Origin: Lineus longissimus
Taxonomy: Eukaryota; Nemertea; Pilidiophora; Heteronemertea; Lineidae
Length of the DNA stretch: 64,000 nt
Direction of reading: 5' to 3'
NCBI RefSeq assembly: GCF_910592395.1
Contig: NC_088317.1
Span: forward strand, 4,652,001-4,716,000
The notes beneath the pieces were generated by a model. It was not told the DNA's origin and did not search any database. It saw only the letters and a program-made list of their open reading frames with translations. A program made the translations under genes and the position numbers. Below, piece by piece: positions 1 through 10,803 of this stretch (its first letter is position 1; each line of letters starts with the position of its first letter).

Positions 1-92
1 GAAGAGGTTTTCTAGCAAAACGATAAACCTCTCGGTGAGGTTTGTCAGAATCTCAAAAGACCTTTCGGGTTACAAAAAAAATCTAAAGGTAG
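1..92 (+). repeat. Family A foldback element, partial copy cut by the window edge
   Basis: About 85 bases here match 184-268 almost base for base, differing by one substitution and a couple of single-base indels. Both contain GAGGTTTTCTAGCAAAACG and CAGAATCTCAAAAGACC. This is the inner part of the element that is complete at 107-343; the rest lies outside the window. The near identity of two adjacent copies suggests a local duplication or a recent nested insertion. Confidence 0.8.
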
Positions 93-106
93 TGTTGCAG
101 TAAACA

Positions 107-343
107 CACTCAGAAATAAAGGCTTTTTGAGCTTTTGATCGAATAAATTTAAGGGTTTTTCAGCCCACATAGATATGCACCCCGAAGAGGTTTTCTAGCA
201 AAACGATAAACCTCGCGGTGAGGTTTGTCAGAATCTCAAAAGACCTTTCGGGTACAAAAAAATCTCCACGGGGCGAATATTTGTGTCAGCTGAAGAACCC
301 CTCAAATGTTTTTCAAAAACTCAAAACCTTTATTTCTAAGAGT
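107..343 (+). repeat. Family A foldback/MITE-like element, complete copy
   Basis: The left end CACTCAGAAATAAAGG is mirrored by the right end CCTTTATTTCTAAGAGT, so the 237-bp unit has terminal inverted repeats. The arms also match further in. The left arm has TTTTTCAGCCCACATAGA then TATGCACCCC. The right arm read on the minus strand has TTCTTCAGCTGACACAAA then TATTCGCCCC. The whole unit could fold into a long imperfect hairpin. It has no coding capacity. Size and structure fit a non-autonomous DNA transposon or foldback element, but I cannot name the superfamily. ACA occurs on both flanks, too short to call a target duplication. Confidence 0.8.
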
Positions 344-984
344 ACAGGGCATTAAAACATGGTCGGGGCAACAAAACTCTCCTCGCATTGTTTGTTTTGA
401 TTTGAAACTGCTGATTTATACATAGATATTCAAATATTATAATACGCGATTTCTAGTATGATATAAATTACGGCCGGGAATATATGAAAAATATCGGGCT
501 ATTCAGCCATGGGATGGTTGCAGTTTTGTTCTAGGATGAATGCAACTGTTGCGATGACTGGTTGTTATCTCTGCATCCTGGGAACCATTGTACCCCAGAC
601 ACATGGGGGAATTGTTCGCGACGGGCCGCATTGTTTGTATGATGTATGCCCCATGACATCGTTTCAATTTCATATACAATGTTATATGATGTTTTTTCCA
701 ATATCGTTGAGTTCGGTTGAGCCGTTTTACTGGAACGCCGACTATGGATGATAAACGCATGTTGTAGACTTCAAGGGCGTATGTTAATACCCAAATACGC
801 CGAGTTACGATCTGGAAACCACTCCTTTCGTGAAACTTTCGTGAAAGAAACGTTTTTGAATCAGAGCGGAGCTCAATGGGCGGAGGTTGGTATAGGTGTA
901 GTGGTGAAGCAAAAGGATGTATGCTTGAGTCACCAAATAACTGTTATGGTACGTCTTTCTAGTTCCGCTACATCACGTATCAAC
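344..984. other. Unique non-coding DNA, no gene seen
   Basis: Both strands carry short overlapping open frames (503-760 minus, 509-751 plus, 748-1104 plus). None has a recognisable domain or exon-like borders. I see no repeat or structured element here. Confidence 0.5.
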
Positions 985-1330
985 CGGGTTTTTGATTTGA
1001 CCTACTTTTCAAGGCCACAGAGGTCAAAATCTAAAATCGCATTGGTAGAGCGAGTTTTGACATGTCACTATCAAAGTCCAAGTCTCCTTAAATTCATCAT
1101 GTGAATGGCATCTCAATATGTTGACAAGAATTTCGATTGTGACTTACTTTTCGCGTCGTAAAGTAGGTCAGTGTCCTCGCTTTAAGTCATCTCTCCAGAA
1201 CCATTCATTGTCTAACAACCAAATTGACCAGGTTTATCATTGTCCAAGAAACATTTTGACCTTCCGTGGCCAAAGGGGTAAAAAATGCATCTAAAGGTTC
1301 ATTTGACCTACTTTTCAGGTATAAGGACAT
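985..1330 (+). repeat. Degenerate repeat with a TTTGACCTACTTTTCA motif
   Basis: The 16-mer TTTGACCTACTTTTCA occurs at 996-1011 and again at 1302-1317. A diverged TGACTTACTTTTCG lies between them near 1140. GGTCAAAAT and CATTTTGACC also recur. This looks like an old internally repeated element. I recall similar GACCTACTTTTCAAGG motifs being common in several invertebrate genomes, but cannot assign a named family. Confidence 0.4.
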
Positions 1331-2400
1331 AAAGGTGAGCACATCGCTCCTGCTGGCCATTTTATCATAACAATCATTTGAGCAAGTGCTGAAGGCTTTT
1401 GGGTGACTGTGCCTATGTTGTATTTGTACTGTTATATTTGAAATCTTCCTTCCTACCTATTTTCTAATTGCAGGTTCTCGCATTCATTGCATACTTATAA
1501 TGTCGTATCTTCTCCATCAAACGCTTCTCGTACCGATATAACAGACAAAAGATTTTGTAAGGAAACATTCCTGTATCCCAAATGAAAACAGTGCATTATA
1601 TCACAGCCTTCTATTCGTTAAATAAATAATGCCCTGACATTTCAAAATTGTTAACGTAAGAAAATGCGTATATCAAGATATGATATGTAACACTTGGAAA
1701 CTGACTATAGCAAATTAAAGGGTGAGATATGAAGGAAAATCAAGTAGGCTGACGGTTTCGTAAGCGACTGTAACTCCGTAGCCCTTTTAGAAAAATACCC
1801 AGTCGCTCTCCAACCAATTCTATTCATAAGGAATTGAACACTGGCGTATTATAAAATGTCTTCATTTCACTCGACGCAATCTCTCTACATTGCGGAGATG
1901 TCTTGAATAGCTCTGTTCTCACTTATAGATATGGCAGATAGATATTGTTCTCAAGTCAAAGGGTCCATTGTGTCGAGTTCGACTATTTTAAACTGTGAGC
2001 TTTAAGTTATCAATAAGGCTTTATTGTGATGGTTGTGTGACAATGGTACTGTATCATGTGACGGTTGGCAACCATCTGGGGTTGTATGCTTGCGATGATT
2101 CTGACGACGTCGCTTGTCGTGGTGTTGTTGGGTTATCGATGTGTTTGGACAGCCGTGTGCGGCCCACTGCTTCATAGAAATGCTGTAACAGTAGAGGAGA
2201 TGACATAACGGCTGTGCGTCAATCGTGAGGACCATCAAAGCTCCTGCGCCAGTGAGACTTGGAGGAAAAAGCGAGATGTTACAATCGCGGTGTTCGGACG
2301 GTCGTGGTCGGAGGGCTCCGTAGAGGACGCGAGGATGTTATTGTGACTGACACTGGTAGCGTAAATGCCAATCCAGAGAAAGGTGTAGCCATGAGAAGTG
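1331..2400. other. Unique non-coding DNA, no gene seen
   Basis: The AT-rich first half grades into GT-rich sequence after about 2000. Frames at 1995-2177 plus and 2002-2238 minus overlap on opposite strands without recognisable domains. No repeats noticed. Confidence 0.5.
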
Positions 2401-2409
2401 ACAAGTAGC

Positions 2410-2600
2410 TGTCAGGTTGAGGCAGAGGCGGCTGGAGATAGAGGTGCTGACACGGGCACGGCAGTTTCATGAGGTGCGGCAGAGTCCGAGGCAGTGGCAG
2501 AGGGGCGACAGAGATGACATATCGAGGCAGGGGCAAAGGGTGCGGCATAGGCAGAGGCGCCGCAGAGGTAGAGAAACGGCAGAGACAGAGGCAGAAACAC
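2410..2600 (+). repeat. Degenerate purine-rich GAGGCAG tract
   Basis: Variants of GAGGCAG, GGCAGAGG and GCAGAGAC recur about every 6-12 bases through the stretch. The minus strand is therefore pyrimidine-rich, which produces the Pro/Leu-rich 157-codon minus frame at 2279-2752. I read this as a decayed minisatellite and its frame as a composition artefact. Confidence 0.6.
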
Positions 2601-4221
2601 TGGGAGTAGTAGTTGTGTGCAACTATCGCAGCCGCCTGATTAGCTGTGCAATAGTCGAGTTGCCGGACCAACTCGCTCCCTGTGATGTATCTCAAGCCTG
2701 CAGTGCAGCGGAAGGATCTTAGGAGTGACCAAAAGAAACGGCCCTGGATCAACTTCTTCTTACGAGAGGAAAATGGAGTTTGCGATGTCGCTGCCTATCT
2801 TCAGATCTGGAACAGATATTCCCTCCCGGGTATCATCTTGTTACCAATGATGTTGTTGGATTACATTGTGTATCGATGTCTTGGCAGTCCAGTCGTCAGC
2901 TTGGTGCAGGTGAGCATGATTGGGTGCTGAGTGGCGATTGGGGAACTGCAGTTGAAGGTTCATTGACCTTCAAACCTTCAAACCGAAAGGTGATTTTCCA
3001 GCTGCATCAACCGCAAGCTATTGTCATTAGGATGTAAAAGTTTACCAAACGATAGTAACAAATCATTCTGAACAAGGGGATTGCCATGATGACACATGTC
3101 TTGTTGCCATAAAGGCACATGTCCTATGTTTTTCGACCTTGACGCTCGACCTTCGGGCCAAGAGAACCGAGAGTTGCATGCCACTGGAACTGTAACCAAG
3201 CAAGAAAGGTGACCAGCCGCGGTGGTTTTCTGACATGTGTTGGTTTCAATTGTTGACACTGATTTCTGCGAAAGAAGATTTCCTCACAAAATACCTCTGC
3301 AGAGCACACGAAAAGATAGACTGATGAATAAGTGTGACCTTGCGACAAAGAGCATGCATCCCGTGGCCAGCCCAAGAAAGGATTGTCCATATTGTTCACT
3401 TGTGAAGCTGGACCATTGGTGCTACCTTCAATGACATGGCCAACTAAACGGCTGGTGGCGATTCAGTGGCACGTGGCTGTGACACGCCCAGTGCAACTTG
3501 TTTTGTTATGGTTTTGTGTTCGGAGTTCGCTATGGATGAGATTTGTTGAGACATCGAGAAGGAATGATTAAAGGAAGCGCGGGGCAGATCATCAGACTGG
3601 GAGAAGGCCGTCAATCTGGTCGGTCAGGGTAGCTTGCGTCGTTGAAGTTGTTCGACGGAGTTAGATGGATTCTGGGAGAGGATGCGAGTGCAGTCTCAGC
3701 ACGTGCTCGCTGTCTGTGTGTTCCACTTACGTTCGCTCAAACCCTGGATACGGAGACATCGAAATGCTAAGGTGACTGACGGTATATGAGTTCATTGGCC
3801 GTGGCTTCAGGTTTGAGGTGGAATGAGTTTGACATGGAGTAAGGCGAATATCGATTGTTCGTGTCGTTGGTTTAGTCTGCGAGTCGGTGCCACTGGGGAG
3901 GCTGTCAAGGGTGCTCGCTGGCCATGGATAAAACTTCGCACAACTTGCAGAAATTACCTAGCATTTTGACGAAAGTTAGGATTATCATCTCTCTCGTTTG
4001 GATTATATCTGTCACTGAATGACGAGTTTAAATTCCTTTCCAAACTAAAAGACGAATTGGATGGAGTATCAAGGCAGTGGATAGCAATGTTGGTTTCACC
4101 ACTGGTAAGACTTCAAAGGTAAGAGGCACACTTTTTCAAAACATGCACTTGCGTAACTTTTCGCTATGGATTTGGCCTAGAGACGAAATAAATAAAGGAA
4201 ACTTCCTTGCTTTGGTTTCAG
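2601..4221. other. Unique non-coding DNA, no gene seen
   Basis: GC is slightly higher than in the flanks. Open frames of 60-110 codons occur on both strands with no domain I recognise. A short internal echo ACATGTC near 3095 and 3118 is the only repetition seen. Confidence 0.4.
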
Positions 4222-4308
4222 GAAGATATACATGTAACTGGCGTTGCAAGTGTTTTGAAAATGCAGCGAAGATGCGGTCCGGTGCAGTCTCAACCACTGG
4301 CAGTATCG
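4222..4308 (+). CDS. Weak candidate internal exon (29 codons, phase 0)
   Basis: A pyrimidine-rich acceptor (CTTGCTTTGGTTTCAG, ending at 4221) precedes 87 bases that stay open in phase 0. A good donor (GGTAAGAT, GT at 4309) follows. The predicted peptide begins Glu-Asp-Ile-His-Val and ends Leu-Ala-Val-Ser; I recognise no family. Two similar donor contexts lie nearby (CACTGGTAAG near 4104 and AAAGGTAAG near 4118), and an acceptor-like TTCTTGTACAG ends near 4391. An exon this short between two plausible splice sites can occur by chance in 64 kb. It is listed because it is the best exon-like object here, not because I believe it is probably real. Confidence 0.12.
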
Positions 4309-4751
4309 GTAAGATTCCTTTGGGACACCTCAAAGTGCGAAGACCTGATGTGTTCCGTGTAGCTTCCACTGATTTTGTATTCTTGTACAGGCAAACCCTT
4401 GCATGGTAGACTAATCAAATGAAGACGACCAACATATTTGACCCCTTCTTCACATCACGACGAGTACCCTTGAAGCTCCATTCTAAATCACTCTATTCAC
4501 TGGTGCGCTTATTGAGGGACATCCATAATTAAAATAGAGCCACGCGTCGGGGTTGCTGGCCCTCAAAAGGGTACCGTTTAGACTGGATTGAGGACAATCT
4601 GTAACTGGGGAACGTAAGTTTGCCTGACTGTGTGGTATTGAATCTTTACAATCTTTCAGTAATATCATATCGTCAAATCTGTTATTGCAATGCTTAGTTG
4701 ACGATGATTGAAAACGGGTTCAGATGCTAACCTTGGCAATGGAAACCAACT
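4309..4751. other. Unique non-coding DNA, no gene seen
   Basis: No repeat, RNA gene or supported coding region seen. Confidence 0.4.
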
Positions 4752-4784
4752 TGCCATATTGTCCATTGCATGGACAATATGGCA
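4752..4784. repeat. Perfect 33-bp palindrome (15-bp arms, 3-base loop)
   Basis: TGCCATATTGTCCAT (4752-4766) is followed by TGC and then its exact reverse complement ATGGACAATATGGCA (4770-4784). Each arm contains an ATTGTCC/GGACAAT core resembling a SOX half-site, so the palindrome would present two inverted sites. It could be a cruciform-forming sequence, an inverted protein-binding site or a short hairpin. The arms are too short for a typical animal microRNA precursor. Confidence 0.9.
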
Positions 4785-5194
4785 TTTTCTTTTCGTGCAA
4801 TGGGAAGAACGTGCTATTGACCCATGTTAGCCAGGATGCTGCCATGACTGTCGAAGATACACCCCGAACGCAGTGGAACGGCCTAGTCCCTAACCCTAAC
4901 ATGAGGGAGTGTGAATATGGTGACGAAATAGACTGCCCTGGGGGGTCTAGTCAAAGATGACGGCAACTGCTTATTCAAAAGTTAACAGATCTCTTTTCGG
5001 AACCATTGTTTGAAGGAGCCGACATCATTGGCATATATATCAACGGTTCATTTAGCAGTTACTTTTTCGCGGGAAACGCTTACGCATACCGATGGTTGCT
5101 AACGTAATGTTGTCCTTCTATACGTAATCACCATCTAGCAAAGGGCCTGAGCGTTATCCCAGGCGCGGCATCCGTCCACACTAATCTTGACCGG
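4785..5194. other. Unique non-coding DNA, no gene seen
   Basis: Only short unsupported frames. An ACCATTGTTT SOX-like site lies near 4996. Confidence 0.4.
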
Positions 5195-5405
5195 CAAAAT
5201 GAGGAGTGGCGAATGGCAAATGGAGGGTGTTTCAGTGTGATGCCTTAGGCCGTTAAGTTGCTCCTACTAGTTTATGGTATTTTTATGTAACTGTGTCAAC
5301 AAACGGTGCTCATTGTAAACACCCTATTAAAAACACTGCGAAAGATCACTGAATTGAAATTCGCCATTCTCCACTCGCCATTTGTCACGCGCCACTCGCC
5401 GGTCA
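5195..5405. repeat. Imperfect inverted repeat of GAGTGGCGAATGG motifs
   Basis: The left arm (5195-5226) contains GAGGAGTGGCGAATGGCAAA. The right arm (5358-5405), read on the minus strand, contains GCGAGTGGC, GACAAATGGCGAGTGG and AGAATGGCGAA. The arms are about 130 bases apart. Within the right arm the (G)CGAGTGG unit itself recurs, so this may be a short decayed minisatellite in two orientations. Confidence 0.5.
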
Positions 5406-5734
5406 TGTTTTGACTCAACTCATCCTTTGGTAGCATTGAGAGCATAAGAAGCGACAGATGCGAGTGTCTCATCAACCCTCGAGCAAGATGCGCTAGCATT
5501 GAAAGATCATGAAAGGATGGAGTTAAACTATTGTGTTGATTGTCTCACAGCTAGACCCAGATTACAATCAATTCGATATTGACATGGAATTCTGATAATT
5601 CCATCGAGGGACATAGTTTCTTATTAAGTAATAGCAAATTAGTTTCGGCTGTTGGTTGACTTGTCGTCCTCTTCCGAGCTAACAGGGCCTTCCATCACGT
5701 GTGTTTACCCTTGCCAGTGTAGGCCGGTCGACCA
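5406..5734. other. Unique non-coding DNA, nothing recognised
   Basis: No supported coding region, RNA gene or repeat. Confidence 0.4.
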
Positions 5735-5871
5735 GCCTGGAAGGTGTTTCGTGGGGGTCGGTGTAATCAAGATTTGGTCTCACGACCCTTTGATAAGACT
5801 GTAGAACAATGGGAACGGGCTTTGCTTACAGACAACAGACCATGTATTGGGCTAGGCTAGGCCTGAAGCTT
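5735..5871 (+). repeat. Dispersed family B element, copy 1
   Basis: Landmarks in order: TTTCGTGGGGGTCG, CCCTTTGATAAGACTGTAGA, ACAATGGGAACGGGCTTTG, AGACAACAGACC, GTATTGGGCTAGGC, TAGGCCTG. The same landmarks in the same order occur at 27806-27960 and, inverted, at 21525-21667, 24597-24730 and 29950-30113. It has no coding capacity, so this is a non-autonomous dispersed repeat (SINE- or MITE-like). Confidence 0.75.
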
Positions 5872-6748
5872 TTAACTGCGAGGTCATGGGCAAAAGAAGG
5901 TAATGTCTGACCGCATTCTTGACCACTTGGGGAGCACACCGATCCCTCTCTTCCAATCACGGGGCGCGGGTAGACAGTCAGGATCCCAGGACTGCGATCG
6001 CGAGATTTCGGCGAGTTGGCAAGTTTCGTTCGCCCTTCGGCGTATGCACTTTCGCAAGACGTACATGAAACCAAACGTCCAGCAGGGCTCATCTTGCATG
6101 CTCAGCAACCCGCTTTCCTTGCCAATAGTAGGCTCACCATTTCCCTGATAACACAACGCTAACTTTTTTCTCTCTTGCGTCTGTACAATAAATATGTTTT
6201 TTCTAATAGCATCTCGGAATACAACTCCTTTCTCTGGTCACAATGAACGTAATTTTACCCCGGCACTCTCCCACATACTGCCTTTATGATACTCACAATA
6301 GACACGGTCACTTCTGCTTTATTTCCCCGAACTCATCTTTCATGTTAGCTGGATGTAAAAAGTTCTAGGACTCGAGTAATTTGCTAAAATCTCGGCGCCC
6401 GCAAATTACGATTCGCCACCAAACCGGCACATCCTTACTGCACGTGCCGGTGACTAGGCTGCTGTGTGTTGTCCTTGTTTTTACATGCAGCCGCCTCCCG
6501 GCTGTGGTTTACAGACAAAAATGAAAGTTTTACACGAGGGGTTGTCTCATTGATGTTTTCCCATTGTCATGTTACCACAGAATTATCGATGTGGTCCTTA
6601 GCAGTACATGTAAGTGTATTACGGGATCACGTGCTGTAGCCGCGGCGGTTGTCGATTCTTAGAAAGACTGAAGTTCTGCCTTTTCCACTTCTTCTCAAAG
6701 CTATTTTGCAAGGCCTGTGTCTGAGAGTCGATGCTGCAGTCTTAAATG
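5872..6748. other. Unique non-coding DNA, no gene seen
   Basis: Three overlapping frames at 5826-6156 on both strands reflect locally higher GC without domains. A short inverted pair ACCGGCAC/GTGCCGGT lies near 6421-6450. Nothing else noticed. Confidence 0.4.
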
Positions 6749-6769
6749 CCCCCACCCCCCCCCCCCCCC
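6749..6769. repeat. Poly-C tract
   Basis: Five C, one A, then fifteen C. Such long homopolymers are prone to length errors in assemblies. Confidence 0.9.
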
Positions 6770-8790
6770 ATTGGAAAATGTGTCCGTCACTAGAGTATAG
6801 CGACGGGGAAGGTATGGTTCTATTGAGACTCAACCTTTGAGATTGCAATAGCTTTATAGAATCATTTTGTCCCCGAATACTTTTGCATGACGTTTAAAAC
6901 TATCTGTTTTGACACTTTAGCTCACTATTGACGACTTTTCAGGTCGTCTGAAAACGTAAGAAGCGTGATATTTTTTGTGAGGCTTGGCCATGGCACCCGA
7001 ATACATTCATTGCCCATGCAATTTTAGGGCAGTTAATGTCCAAGTGACCTGGTCCGGTTATATTATTCTCAAGACGAAGGGGTCAAGAATGTACCACAAA
7101 ACGCGCTGAGATGGAACCAGAATAAAATCAATAGCCGTCATTTGATCAAGACAAGTGCAGTAAAATTAGATCTCAGGTGCTCTTGAGTTAAATCGAACCA
7201 ACAGATCGTCGCATGTCAGTCCGACCTGTCTCGTTAATTAGGAAAGTTAATTAGAAGGTCGTATTACAGGATATGCAAATTATTCTTTCAATTATAAGAT
7301 GAATATTAGCCGATGAGGCCATTAAACAGTTTGTGCAGTGATATTATCTACTAATCATTGTGGTTGGTGTCTGGTATAGAGGTATTTTCTAAGCTGGAGG
7401 AAAATTGATGGCATACAATTGAAAGGAAACATCTTTTATCCTATTGCAAAACAATTCAAGTTTTTAATTTCAAGCTCCAGCCAAAATGGTCGTGTTTATG
7501 GTCAACCATTAGCAAGCACTCATAAACCGCCTCTCAAGCTGAGCATTGGATTCATTGGGGCAGGATATCCGAGTATAGTACTCCTGACCAGTACAAAACA
7601 AGTATTAAGTCTGTTAGCACCCGCGACACGCATCTACTGCAGTCGCACGCATCAGCTGACCGCCAGTCACACGGGCTTCTTGTTATTCTTGATGTAACTT
7701 TCAATAATTGCTGTCCAGTTCGAAAGAAAGAAGCCACAATACGATGATGGAGTTTCTGACAAAGTTATATCACAATGTGTTGGTCTTTTTCTTCCTTTAT
7801 TTTGTCATTGTCACTGGATGGGTTTACAACTGAAGTCAAGAGTAGAAATACAATGGTAAGGGATGACACATAGATACTGACTGCATTGCTTTTGTTTTAC
7901 CAATAGCTTCCCGCGTCAATGGCTTATTGTTAGATGAAAGACAGGCTGTCAAGTCCGATATATGGCGATACTTTGGCGCAATGGTGAGAGAATGAAGGCT
8001 AACAAATAGTCTGAATACCAATATGAAAACCAGCATATTTTTAATGGTTCTTTTGAGAGAAAGTCGAATAGACCACAATGTGAGTAAGCCTCCGCCGGCT
8101 TCATATAGCCTGTTATGCCGTTCATTATGTGGTTTATGCAGCTAGAAAGAATACATCTTTGTAATAAACTGGATGCTTTGGGTCCTATTGAAGAAGACTC
8201 ACCCGACGTAATGGTTATTCTGTAAAGTGCTACTGTTGTTGAAGATTTGAATACTGCCAATGAATGACATTATCAGGCGCCAGAGGCTGGGCTATATGAA
8301 TTGAAAATGAAAAGGGAATTGATGAATAGGTTGTGTTTGAAGTAAGAGCTTGGCTAAAACAGTGCACGTTCGTTTGGCTATCGGGTACGTGACTTCTGGA
8401 GTCGGTAATTGACTGCTTTGTAACCACAACAAAGAAGCATGAAAGAAGCTCCGATGTTGCGAGGGTATTGGAGGGATGACGTCATTATTGGTTGGGGGAT
8501 ATCTCAGTGTTGTTGACCTAATATAATATGAAGAATGTCGCAAATTAATAAGCCGTTGATTGATCCATGCAGCACATTCAGCCAATCAGAATGACGGACA
8601 TTAAGTCGGGCATCACGTGATTTTTGGCTCAACCAATAGTTTTACGATGCATTCAGTCGCGCCGCCTATTGATAAACAACACTCCCTGAGCTGTACGTAC
8701 ACTGTGAAATCGACAAGAGCAACTGCATTCTTTCACTCTCCGGGCAGAAGTAGAGCTTTCGATTTTGTTGCCTTCCCAGAAAATGCCAAA
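6770..8790. other. Unique non-coding DNA, no gene seen
   Basis: Mostly AT-rich, with overlapping short frames on both strands and no recognised domains. No repeats or structured RNA noticed. Confidence 0.4.
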
Positions 8791-8857
8791 TACTTCCGAC
8801 GGCCTTCCGGAAAGTCCCGAACGGTTCCGAGATAACGGCGAAAATGACGTCAAATGG
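8791..8857 (+). repeat. Dispersed family D element, copy 1
   Basis: TACTTCCGACGGCCTTCCGG, GTTCCGAGATAACGGCGA and CAAATGG match the segment at 53456-53535 in order, with substitutions and an insertion before CAAATGG in the second copy. Both copies are fragments without coding capacity. Confidence 0.6.
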
Positions 8858-10565
8858 TATATTTGTGCTTTGATGGATTAATGGTTGGTTGATTTGCCAC
8901 TTCAAAATAAGTGCTGCCAACTTTAAGTCGCAACTACTCCTGACGGAGTTTGCAGCTATAAAAAAGAGTGTTACATCGTCCTATTGTATTGTGTTTGATA
9001 TTGTTCCATTGTCCCGCGACTGAATACCCTACATCTAGATTTCCATGGCTATAGAAAGCGACAATCTGTTAGGCGATGATATTACCACAACTTGAGTACA
9101 GATTCTGAAGAACAATCGCCTCATTACACCAGTAACACTACCCAGACTCTGACAAATTCTATAGCCCGAAAAGGAAAGTATAGAAACTTGCCATAGAATA
9201 TGGCGATTATGTTGGCACACGTGGACACAATGCTTTCTGTATCTCGATAGTTTGAGGGTTGATACGAGACGTTTGCTTTAGAAAACGCACAAATACTTGG
9301 TTGAATAGCGTCTATTGAATGTTAGGTTAGCTCTGGCTAGTATCCGTCCTAGCGACGTAGCCGGCATTGTTCGCGGATATGGTGAAGAGAGTTTTCTGAT
9401 ATTGGTGATGAGGGTATATTTCAATAGGCATATTGTATCGAAATGATATAAGAACGGTACTATCTACTTCAGCAGCGGATGGTTATAAACGCCATTGTGA
9501 GTGTGCCAGCCTCGGCAATCGGTTCTGCAGTCTCATGGCCTACGTTACATTCTCTTTTATATACCGAGGCGTCATCGTCGATCGAGGTTTTGCCGGGAAG
9601 AACTGCCTCGGTCGAGTTGCTTCAGCCTTTCATAAGAAATCCGTTGTTTTTCCATCTTGGCATCTGATGCGTTAGCGAGTTACCGGCTCCGTCAAGGTTT
9701 AAGGCTTTGACATCGTGCAGGAAACAATGCAGTGGCAGTGAGTTTTCGTTAAGTCCCTGAAACGCCGGCCAACGCGTGCGCTTATACACTGTGTCCGACA
9801 GCGGGAGAGGCGTTCGCATTAGAGCTTCAGGGGAAGCTTTGCGTTCCTCAGATTCAGATTTTGTTTCACTCCTTTGTCTTTACAAATTTGACACTTTCAT
9901 AAATACGTGTAGGCCTATATACCAAGTTCCTATTTAATTTCCATTTCATTTCAATCTCCCTTCTTCATTTCGTGTTTTACCGACTCCCCTTCCACAGCGC
10001 TCACTGAAAGAAAAGCCAATTGAAATATCTGTATGAATGGGTAAATTGGCTGCAAAACTTCCTATGAATGAACGCAGTACTTGACGAGGCGTCTTGATCA
10101 TGTTATGAAAACATAATTTACGCAAAACAATAACCGAGTGACATGTCAATATCGCCTTGGTAATATCCTGACAGCCTCTTCAGCGGTTGTCAATTCGTAA
10201 CAACTAGGATGGGACTTCAGTCCTATTGAGGGCACTTTGAAGATTCTTCTCTTTGTCTTCGATGTGAAATGTTAACAACTTGGGGTAGAAACGATGTGGT
10301 ACATCTTATTGGATGTCACAGAAACTACGACAAGAAAAAACGCTATACCAGCCTTATGCATCGGTCAATGCGAATCCTGTACCCCCCCCGTTGTCACCAC
10401 CAATTAAGTGTCCAAATAGCGCCGGGTTCTGAGCGAACAGGTTTTTTAGCCTAGTCCAGGTAACTTGACCCTCAAGCTACGTAGCGGACCGAATTGAGTG
10501 TAATTTCTGCCCTTCGACCAGAAAAAAATCGAACACCTGATGACTTCTTCGTAGTCTTAACCACC
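8858..10565. other. Unique non-coding DNA, no gene seen
   Basis: About 9660-9840 is CpG-richer and lacks repeats, but nothing identifies it. No supported gene. Confidence 0.4.
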
Positions 10566-10803
10566 CCGCAGAATCAAAATTCTGAACTCCAGGCGTTATT
10601 TGCCAAATCCAGATTCCGAGTCATCTCGTATTCTTGAATCCCGAGTCCCTCGATCGGTTGTACAGGAAGGAAAACAGCGCTCCCTTCCTTCAAAGACGCG
10701 ATAAAGTTCTATTTCAACTTGTGCAGGAATACCAGATGACTCGGAACCTCGACTTGGCACGAAATGCCGTGCCCGGAATTCAGGATTCTGATTCTCCAGG
10801 CTG
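10566..10803. repeat. Family C long inverted repeat (foldback), copy 1
   Basis: The left arm (about 10566-10650) runs GCAGAATC, ATTCTGAACTCC, ATTCCGAGTCATCTCGTATT. The right arm (about 10715-10803), read on the minus strand, runs GAGAATC, ATCCTGAATTCC, GTTCCGAGTCATCTGGTATT. The arms are about 85 bases and well matched, around a loop of some 60 bases. The core recurs at 31500-31990, also as two opposed arms, so this is a repeat family. Confidence 0.75.

Noticed and set aside
2279-2752. 157-codon minus-strand Pro/Leu-rich open frame
   Set aside because: The composition follows the degenerate GAGGCAG tract read on the other strand; a plus frame covers the same bases.
4752-4784. microRNA precursor
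   Set aside because: Arms are 15 bp with a 3-base loop, too short for a typical animal pre-miRNA; pairing does not extend into the flanks.
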